Positions 6,099-12,316 of a DNA stretch of 12,316 nt are shown one piece after another (position 1 is the first letter of the stretch; each line of letters opens with the position of its first letter). A program made the translations under genes and the position numbers. The notes below the pieces were generated by a model. That model was not told where the DNA came from and searched no databases. It worked only from the letters and a program-made list of their open reading frames with translations. The DNA lies in NCBI GenBank assembly GCA_035653295.1, contig DASRCB010000434.1, positions 1 through 12,316 on the forward strand, in the 5' to 3' direction. The DNA is from DASRCB01 sp035653295 (GTDB taxonomy: Bacteria; Acidobacteriota; Terriglobia; Bryobacterales; Bryobacteraceae).

Positions 6099-6104
6099 TT
6101 GCGG

Positions 6105-9100
6105 ATGTTGGGCGGAACTCTTGATCGCATCCCAGTGGGGATTGCGGTTCTGTTTGGGCTGTGCGCCGTGGGCCGTACCGTAAGCGCTGGAGTGACCTGC
6201 ACCCCGGGTTCGGGGACCGTCACCTGCACCGGCGGCGCCGGGGTATCGGTCAATGTCACCGGGAACTCCAATGGGACCGCGCAGGCCGGCACGCCGTTTC
6301 CGTCCACCATCGCCGTCAGCGGCGGCGGTTCAGCCGTTACCTCCGTCAGTCTGACGCTCCACGGCTACACCTCTGTCTCCAACCTGGGCTCCAGCCCCGC
6401 GCTCACCGGCTCGCGTGACATGGGCCTCCTTTTGGTCGCGCCGGACGGCACCAATTTCGAGCTCATGCGCTGCGTAGGCCTGCCTTCCAACGCCCAGAGC
6501 AACATCGACGTCACGCTCCAGGATGGCGCCACACAAATCCCGCCGTGCGGCGGAACCGGCGCGGGCAACTGGACAGCCGGCGGAACCTTTTCGCCGAGTT
6601 CGAACACCAGCAACCTGGGTCTTCCGTCCCATCCCGACTATACCCTCGCCGGCGGACCGGCCCTGCAAACCGGCCACTATGGCCCTAACAATGGCTCCGA
6701 CACGCTCAACTCGGTAAACGGCGTTTTCACCGGCAAGGCGGTAAACGGCAACTGGAGCCTGTATCTGGTCTCCGATGCTCAGAACACCACCAGAGCTACC
6801 CATATCAGCTTCAGCAGCTGGGATATAACATTAACCTTCACCGCCGCATCCGTTTCGAGCACCACGACACTCACCCCCAACCCGACCACTGTTTTTACCT
6901 CCAGCCCAAATAACACCACTACGCTCACGGCAACAGTGACCGGCAGTGCCGGCACGCCCACGGGCACGGTCACGTTCAAGGACGGAAGTAACAATCTGAC
7001 CTGTTCCGGCGGAAATCCCGCGCCCCTGAGCGGCGGCACGGCGACGTGCGCAACGTCGGTCTCCAGCGAGGGACTGCACTCGCTTGCAGCCACCTACTCC
7101 GGCGATGGTACGTACATTACCAGCAACGGAAGCGCGAACATCTTCGCATACAATCACGCCAGCAATAGCGGGAACACTTACTGTAACAACGGCGCCCTGG
7201 GGGGAACCGGATCCGCGCTGAGCCCCTATCCGTCGGTGATCTACGTCGGCGACGGCGCGAACAGCCCTGCGATTGGAAGTAACCAGGTGAACACGGTATC
7301 GGTCACGCTCAACAGCTTGTCCACGAATTGTTCCAATTGCGAGCACATGCTGCTCGTGTCGCCTGACGGAACCCACGCCCTCGATTTCTGGGGCGAGCCC
7401 GGCGGCGGCGCCACCAGCGGCAATTACACCATTCAGGACGGCGCCGCCGCGTTCCCACAAGCGCCCCCATCGCCCGGCACGTATGCGCCGACATCAAATT
7501 TGACGACGGATACGTTCTCCTCCCCCGCGAACCCGGCCCCTCACCCTCCGTCCTCGTTCTCCCTGGCTCAGCCCGCCGGCAGCAAAACGTTTTCCTCGAG
7601 TTTCTCCGGCGCGCAGGCCAACGGTGCGTGGTCGCTGTACATCGTCAACAATGGCACGAGCCAGAGCCTCAGCGCGGCCGGTTGGTGTCTGAACATCTCA
7701 CCCGCGTCCGGCAAGGGTACCAGCGTCACCTTGCAGTCCAGTCCGACGAACGCCAGCAAGGGCAGTTCGGTGCAGTTCACGGCTACGGTCGGCGGAGGCG
7801 TGGGCAACACGGGAACGGTAACCTTCACCGAGAACGGCACGCCTTTGACCGGCGCCCCGAACAACGGCGTGGCGATTGTCTCGAACGGCAGCGCGACTAT
7901 TTCCACATCGTCACTGCCGGAGGGCGACCACACCGTTACCGCCTCTTACCACGACAGTACCAACACGTTTAACGACAGTAACGGCAGCACCACGATGCGC
8001 GTGGACGCGGCCACCGCCACGCCGACGCTCAGCAATGGCGCATGGAGCTATTGCAATACCGCCGGCGTCAGCATGGTGGGCACCCAGTTCGTCAACGATA
8101 TCGGGCCGTTTACTCCCAACCCATCGAACATTTTCGTTACCAACCTGCCGGGGACCATCAATAGCATCAGCCTGACCCTGAAGAACTTCTCGATTACCTC
8201 TCCCGGCGATTTGGACTCGCTGCTGGTGGGCCCGAATGGCGCGTCCGCACCCACGGCGGCGCAGACACTGGACTTCTTCTCCGGCGCCGGGGGCAACGGC
8301 GGCTCGACGGCGTTTAACCACAACCAGACCTTCACCGACGCCAGCGGGCCCGTGTCGTGCAGCGCCAGCGGGCCTGCGCCCGGCGGTTCCAATGCTCCTA
8401 CCAGCTGCGTTTCAACTTCGTATACGGCCAGCCCCTTTTACACCCTGCCGGCGAGCTTTCAACACGCCACGACGCAGGGCAATTTCACCTTCAATACCGG
8501 GACCTACAACGCGGGGGTGGGCGGCGGCGTCTACGCCAACACCCTTGGCAACGGAACATGGAGCCTGTATTTCAACCAGCTCATCCACCACAGCCTGGAC
8601 GGCGCCACGGCGTGGTGTATGAATTTCACTGAGAACCCGGTAAGCGCCGGGGTCACCGAAGCCCACGTCGGCTCCGACCCCAATAACCACTTCGTGCAGG
8701 GCGAAAACGGCGCCCAGATCACCACCGCGATTCAGAACAACGGGACTGGCCCGACGGGCGATCCGGATCAGAGTGATGCGAACGCAATAACGGTGGTGCA
8801 TACGCTGCCTTCGGGCGTGTCTTATTCGAGCGTGTCCGGAACGGACTGGGCCTGCACCACGAATCTGCAGACGGTCACCTGCGTCAACCACGACGCCATC
8901 CAGCAGGGCAGCAGCTACCCGACGCTGACTCTGACCGTCAACGTGTCGACCACCGCCACGCCGGGGACTTTTAACAACAACCCCACCGTCAGCGGCGGCG
9001 GCATCACCAGCACCTCCGGATCGGATTCGATCACCATCGACGCGGCGCCCGACGTCACCGTAACGGCGGGTCACACCGGCACGTTTACGCAGGGCTCGAC

Positions 9101-12100
9101 GGGCGCGATTTCGCTACAGGCGCACAATATAGCGCCCAGCAGCGTCACCACGGGAACCACGACGATTGTCGATACCTTGCCAACCGGCTGGACTCTCGCC
9201 AACAACAACAGCACTGCGGACTGGACCTGTGGTTCGGCTGCGAACGTCATCACCTGCACCAGCACAGCCCAGATTTCCGGCGGCAACGATTTCCCGGCAC
9301 TCTCGCTGACCGTGAACATTCCCACCACGTCGCCGGCGAGCGTGCAGAACAACGCGACCATATCCGGCGGTGGCGAACTGAACACGGCCAACGACAGCTC
9401 TCCGGCTGACTCCATCACGGTCATCCAGGTTCCGGCGTCGGTGAACATCACCGCCGGAAACAATCAGAGCGCAACCGTCGGTACGGCGTTCTCGACCGCC
9501 CTCACCGTTGTCATCAAAGACGCCGCGAGCGTGACCATCCCCAGCACCTCGGTGACGTTTACCGCGCCTGCCAGCGGCGCCAGCGGAAAATTCAGTAACA
9601 GCACCAACACGATTACCGCGAATACGGATTCCAACGGTCAACTCGGCGAAACGTTCACCGCCAACGGCCAGCCCGGCGGACCGTATCAGGTGACGGCGGC
9701 TGCCGGAACCGTTTCGGCGAGTTTTAATCTGACCAACACTCTGACCGGCTACGTAGAAACAATTAGTGCCGGTGACGCGCAAAACGCAGCGCCGGCGCAG
9801 GCATTCGCGATCCCGCTGCAGGTGAAGGTGCTCAACGGGGCCACCCCCTCCACCAACGCGAACGTGCTGTTCACCATCAACCCCGGATCGAAGGGCGCCA
9901 GCGCCACATTCCCCGGCAATGCGACTTCGGTTACGGTGCAGACCGACAGCAGCGGCCTTGCGACCGCGCCGACTCTGACCGCCAACGGCACACGTGGCAA
10001 TTTCACCGTCACCGCGAGCCTGCAGAGTATCAACGTGGGCTCCATCGGGGACAGCACCAGCCAGACATTCCATCTCACAGTTGGACTGGCCACTTCAATC
10101 GTGTTGAACGCGCCTTCGCTGACAAACAGCGCCCTCAGTCAGCCGGTCACGTTGAGCGCCACGATCTCCCCGAATACGGCGAACGGCAATGTCACCTTCT
10201 ATGACGGTTCGAGCATTGTCGGCTATTCGTTCTCCTCCGGTGGAATTTCCACTCTGACCACGCCGTTCCTGCCAGCGGGCGCCAACGCGATCACCGCCAT
10301 TTTCGATGGCGGCGGATCTTACGGCCAGTCGTCTCTTTCCACCAGGCAAACGGTTACCGTGACCCCGTACTATGGCCTGCCGCTCGGCGCACCCGCGTAT
10401 TACGGCGTTCCTGTGCAGGGCTCCTCGGTTCTCGTGGCCGACTTCAACGGCGACGGCAAACCGGATGTGCTGAAGTTAAACTCCGATGCCACCGAGCAGA
10501 GCTTCAACGTGCTTCTCGGCAAGGGCGACGGCACATTCGCGGGCAGCGCTCCTAATACGCCCGGCGCGGGTAAGTGCACTGCGCCCGGCCCCGCAATCAC
10601 CTGCGACGCGGGCGGCATCGCGGTTTTTGGAGTGATCGGCGATTTCAATGGCGACGGCAAGCCGGATTTGGCCATCTCCCTTCAATCCGGCGGAGGCGTG
10701 AACGTATTCCTCGGCAATGGCGACGGTACTTTCAGCGCGCCGGTGAACTACTCGGTTCCCAATGCGTACCGGCTGGCGGTCGCCGATTTCGATGGCGACG
10801 GCATCTCGGATCTGGTGGTGACCGAAGTGAGCGGCGCCGTAAGCGGCGCCGTGCAGGTGCTGCTGGGCAACGGCGACGGAACGTTCCTGAGTCCGAGCAC
10901 GGCCGCAACCACCGGCGGCGGCCCTGTTGGCGTAGCGGTCGGCGACTTCAATCAGGATGGCCGGCCCGACATCGCCACCGTGAACGCAGCAGTCGGAACG
11001 GTCAGTGTTCTGCTCGGAAACGGCGACGGCACCTTCGGATCGAGCACGGACCAGACGGTGGGCACATTCCCCGAGGACATCGTCGTAGGCCACTTCGCCA
11101 GCGCCACGAACCTCGATATCGCGGTGGTGAACGGAAGCGACGGAACGGTCAGCGTGCTGCCCGGCAACGGCAATGGCACGTTCCAGCAGCAGATGGTCAG
11201 CAGCATCGCGTCCGGCGCCGGCCCGGCGTCGCTGGCCGTCGGCGATTTCAATGGCGATGGGACCTCGGACCTGGCGGTCGCGAACCAGTCCGTCGACAGC
11301 GTCAGTATTCTGCTTGGCAACGGTGACGGTAGTTTCCAGAACCCGGTCAATTCGGCGCTGGACAGCGGGTCGGCGCCGAACTCCATCGCAGTCGGCGATT
11401 TCAACGCCGATGGCCACACCGACCTTGTCGTGAACAACAGCGGCGCGGCCAGTGTTGCCGTGCTGCAAGCCACCATTCCGTCGATGAGCAAGACCGCTGG
11501 CGATAACCAAAGCACCAATGTGGGCACGCAGTTTGCGACCAATCTGCAGGTGAAGGTGCTCGACAGCAGCAGCAACCCGGTGCCGAATATCGCGGTTACG
11601 TTCACGCCCCCGGCTACTGCGGCCAGCGGCGCGTTCACCGGGTCGAGCACGGTTCTGACCAACTCCTCCGGGGTGGCTACGGCCCCGCCGTATACGGCGA
11701 ACAGCACGGCGGGCGCGGATCACGTAACCGCTTCGGCGGCCGGGATCAGCCCCGTGACCTTCAATTTGACCAACACACAGGTGGAGGTTCCACCAACGAT
11801 CGGCGCGTATACCGCTCCGGCCGGGGGCGGCGGCATGTCCGGCCAGTTCCAGTTCCAGTTCTCGGACGGGAACGGCGCGGCCGACATCGCGCGCACCTGG
11901 ATGGTGTTCAACGCCACGCTTTCACCGCTGAACGCGTGCCAGCTGACCTACATCGCTTCGGTCAACCGGTTGTATCTGATGTCCGATGATTCGAAAAGCT
12001 GGGTGGGCTTTGTTACCCCCGGCGGAAGCGGGACCCTGCATAACTCCCAGTGCACGCTGAACGCGCCGACCTCGACAGTTTCGGCTTCGGGCAACACCCT

Positions 12101-12316
12101 GACCATCACCGTCGATCTGAGCTTCACCCAGGTATTCGGAGGAATCAAGCAGGCGTACGCGTACGTGCTGGATGCCGAGACCGAGACCGCCGGCTGGACC
12201 GATGTGGGCACGTGGATGGTCGGTCCGCCGCCGACCGAAGTGGCCCCGCAGGTGGGAACGCTGACCACACCGGCGGGCGGCTTCGGGACCTCGGGCCAGT
12301 TCCAGTTCCAGTTCTC
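6105..12316 (+). CDS. Giant secreted modular protein (P-domain-like, Ig-like, DUF11-like, FG-GAP propeller), 3' end outside the window
   Basis: One frame runs 2,070 codons without a stop to the window edge; I translated it throughout and saw no frameshift. Residues 1-28 are a signal peptide ending in VSA. Modules by residue: P-domain-like about 46-245; Ig-like (Big_3_5 type) 248-348; P-domain-like 349-536; Ig-like 536-636; P-domain-like 641-842; two DUF11-like repeats 846-979 and 980-1109 (DTLPTGWTL, LPSGVSYSSV); two invasin/Big_1-like domains 1109-1214 and 1214-1327; Ig-like 1328-1422; seven FG-GAP/VCBS blades 1422-1789; a third Big_1-like domain 1793-1892; then about 151-residue modules from 1893, the second just begun. 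Composition is Thr/Ser/Gly/Asn-rich and poor in Lys, typical of exported stalk proteins. No catalytic motif was seen. An adhesin, matrix or surface-layer role is inferred. The anchor or sorting signal would lie beyond base 12316. It is divergent from the collar operon. Confidence 0.9.
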   Translation, partial: MLGGTLDRIPVGIAVLFGLCAVGRTVSAGVTCTPGSGTVTCTGGAGVSVNVTGNSNGTAQAGTPFPSTIAVSGGGSAVTSVSLTLHGYTSVSNLGSSPALTGSRDMGLLLVAPDGTNFELMRCVGLPSNAQSNIDVTLQDGATQIPPCGGTGAGNWTAGGTFSPSSNTSNLGLPSHPDYTLAGGPALQTGHYGPNNGSDTLNSVNGVFTGKAVNGNWSLYLVSDAQNTTRATHISFSSWDITLTFTAASVSSTTTLTPNPTTVFTSSPNNTTTLTATVTGSAGTPTGTVTFKDGSNNLTCSGGNPAPLSGGTATCATSVSSEGLHSLAATYSGDGTYITSNGSANIFAYNHASNSGNTYCNNGALGGTGSALSPYPSVIYVGDGANSPAIGSNQVNTVSVTLNSLSTNCSNCEHMLLVSPDGTHALDFWGEPGGGATSGNYTIQDGAAAFPQAPPSPGTYAPTSNLTTDTFSSPANPAPHPPSSFSLAQPAGSKTFSSSFSGAQANGAWSLYIVNNGTSQSLSAAGWCLNISPASGKGTSVTLQSSPTNASKGSSVQFTATVGGGVGNTGTVTFTENGTPLTGAPNNGVAIVSNGSATISTSSLPEGDHTVTASYHDSTNTFNDSNGSTTMRVDAATATPTLSNGAWSYCNTAGVSMVGTQFVNDIGPFTPNPSNIFVTNLPGTINSISLTLKNFSITSPGDLDSLLVGPNGASAPTAAQTLDFFSGAGGNGGSTAFNHNQTFTDASGPVSCSASGPAPGGSNAPTSCVSTSYTASPFYTLPASFQHATTQGNFTFNTGTYNAGVGGGVYANTLGNGTWSLYFNQLIHHSLDGATAWCMNFTENPVSAGVTEAHVGSDPNNHFVQGENGAQITTAIQNNGTGPTGDPDQSDANAITVVHTLPSGVSYSSVSGTDWACTTNLQTVTCVNHDAIQQGSSYPTLTLTVNVSTTATPGTFNNNPTVSGGGITSTSGSDSITIDAAPDVTVTAGHTGTFTQGSTGAISLQAHNIAPSSVTTGTTTIVDTLPTGWTLANNNSTADWTCGSAANVITCTSTAQISGGNDFPALSLTVNIPTTSPASVQNNATISGGGELNTANDSSPADSITVIQVPASVNITAGNNQSATVGTAFSTALTVVIKDAASVTIPSTSVTFTAPASGASGKFSNSTNTITANTDSNGQLGETFTANGQPGGPYQVTAAAGTVSASFNLTNTLTGYVETISAGDAQNAAPAQAFAIPLQVKVLNGATPSTNANVLFTINPGSKGASATFPGNATSVTVQTDSSGLATAPTLTANGTRGNFTVTASLQSINVGSIGDSTSQTFHLTVGLATSIVLNAPSLTNSALSQPVTLSATISPNTANGNVTFYDGSSIVGYSFSSGGISTLTTPFLPAGANAITAIFDGGGSYGQSSLSTRQTVTVTPYYGLPLGAPAYYGVPVQGSSVLVADFNGDGKPDVLKLNSDATEQSFNVLLGKGDGTFAGSAPNTPGAGKCTAPGPAITCDAGGIAVFGVIGDFNGDGKPDLAISLQSGGGVNVFLGNGDGTFSAPVNYSVPNAYRLAVADFDGDGISDLVVTEVSGAVSGAVQVLLGNGDGTFLSPSTAATTGGGPVGVAVGDFNQDGRPDIATVNAAVGTVSVLLGNGDGTFGSSTDQTVGTFPEDIVVGHFASATNLDIAVVNGSDGTVSVLPGNGNGTFQQQMVSSIASGAGPASLAVGDFNGDGTSDLAVANQSVDSVSILLGNGDGSFQNPVNSALDSGSAPNSIAVGDFNADGHTDLVVNNSGAASVAVLQATIPSMSKTAGDNQSTNVGTQFATNLQVKVLDSSSNPVPNIAVTFTPPATAASGAFTGSSTVLTNSSGVATAPPYTANSTAGADHVTASAAGISPVTFNLTNTQVEVPPTIGAYTAPAGGGGMSGQFQFQFSDGNGAADIARTWMVFNATLSPLNACQLTYIASVNRLYLMSDDSKSWVGFVTPGGSGTLHNSQCTLNAPTSTVSASGNTLTITVDLSFTQVFGGIKQAYAYVLDAETETAGWTDVGTWMVGPPPTEVAPQVGTLTTPAGGFGTSGQFQFQF
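6240..8630 (+). repeat. Three P-domain-like modules alternating with Ig-like domains
   Basis: Three diverged copies, at about 6240-6840, 7150-7710 and 8025-8630, end in the same signature: GNWSLYLV (Trp codon 6753), GAWSLYIV (7629) and GTWSLYFN (8559). This resembles the closing strands of the proprotein-convertase P-domain fold. Copies 2 and 3 also share a start with YCN and an end with WC-(L/M)-N, suggesting a disulfide that clasps each module. Ig-like domains (TPTGTVTFKDGS, NTGTVTFTENGT) separate the copies. Similarity is at protein level only; no long DNA identity was noticed. Confidence 0.6.
10428..11472 (+). repeat. Seven FG-GAP/VCBS repeats (beta-propeller)
   Basis: Calcium-loop motifs start at 10440 (DFNGDGKPD), 10641 (DFNGDGKPD), 10785 (DFDGDGISD), 10944 (DFNQDGRPD), 11091 (HFASATNLD, degenerate), 11244 (DFNGDGTSD) and 11397 (DFNADGHTD). 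The first six are each followed by a (L/F)-(L/P)-G-(N/K)-G-(D/N)-G-(T/S)-F strand. Spacings are 67, 48, 53, 49, 51 and 51 residues. Seven repeats fit one complete integrin-alpha-like seven-bladed propeller. Confidence 0.85.
11781..12316 (+). repeat. C-terminal tandem modules of about 151 residues
   Basis: A module beginning VPPTIGAYTAPAGGGG.SGQFQFQFSD starts near 11781 and a second near 12235. The DNA coding for GQFQFQF is identical over 23 bases in the two copies (11841-11863 and 12294-12316), 453 bases or 151 codons apart. The first module contains NACQLTYIASVNRLYLMSDD, GSGTLHNSQC, LTITVDLSF and GTWMV, a pattern I associate with C-terminal repeats of acidobacterial secreted proteins. The second copy is cut by the window edge. 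Confidence 0.75.

Larger units (their letters stand above)
5872..6104. other. Divergent intergenic region
   Basis: The 233-bp gap separates the collar operon (leftward) from the giant secreted-protein gene (rightward). It holds the strong AGGAGG of collar gene 3, the candidate leftward promoter, and an A/T-richer stretch (about 5895-5960) unlike the surrounding coding DNA. For the rightward gene I see a GAGAGG Shine-Dalgarno at 6093-6098 but no convincing -35/-10 pair. No riboswitch, tRNA or small gene was recognised. Confidence 0.5.

Noticed and set aside
10428..11472. CRISPR-like array, because of short regularly spaced DNA repeats
   Set aside because: The repeats are diverged, lie in frame in an open gene at codon-multiple spacing of about 150 bases, and encode FG-GAP calcium loops.
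10476..11723. 415-codon minus-strand frame opposite the FG-GAP region, and similar long antisense frames at 9114-10073 and 10952-11707
   Set aside because: They mirror the codon bias of the plus-strand gene (GGC/GAC/ACC-rich repeats give few antisense stops). Their translations are Arg/Val-rich and low in complexity, with no domain signal.

Overview
The window is GC-rich (about 60% or more by eye) and densely coded on both strands. The style points to a soil-type Acidobacteriota of the Bryobacter/Solibacter kind. The clues are a PEP-CTERM/EPS-type sugar transferase, an HExxH-plus-TPR secreted protein with a small Cys-containing C-terminal beta domain, three tandem phage-tail-collar (MdpB-like) proteins, and a giant secreted protein of Ig-like, P-domain-like and FG-GAP modules. 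The giant protein ends in a repeat type (GQFQFQFSD...W..G.W.V) that I associate with acidobacterial surface proteins. The taxonomic call is inference from gene content; there is no rRNA or other marker gene here.

Layout. (1) 3-842, plus strand: 3' part of a membrane sugar transferase that starts exopolysaccharide assembly; its start lies outside the window. (2) 861-2657, minus: secreted gluzincin-like metallopeptidase/TPR protein, convergent with (1); both stop codons lie in one palindrome. (3) 2711-3154, minus: 147-residue beta-rich protein of unknown function. (4) 3266-3769, plus: stand-alone DUF4062-like protein, divergent from (3). (5) 5871 down to 3778, minus: a tight four-gene run of three paralogous tail-collar proteins followed by a GNAT acetyltransferase. 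Gaps between the collar genes are 12 and 18 nt, each holding or overlapping a clear Shine-Dalgarno. (6) 6105 to the window edge, plus: one uninterrupted reading frame of 2,070 codons, still open at base 12316, encoding a signal peptide and at least 13 extracellular modules.

How they may work together. The giant secreted protein and the collar-protein operon are divergent across a 233-bp intergenic region, a classic arrangement for co-regulation. A plausible but unproven reading is that this is a cell-surface or matrix locus: a long Ig/propeller adhesin-like protein, a set of fibre-tip-like trimer formers of phage ancestry, and nearby exopolysaccharide synthesis. The DUF4062 gene is the odd one out; that domain is better known from signalling and immunity proteins.

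No tRNA, rRNA, CRISPR array, insertion sequence, integrase or replication origin was seen. No stretch over 300 bases lacks a gene; the largest gap is 5872-6104. The many long frames antisense to the giant gene reflect its codon bias and were not annotated.
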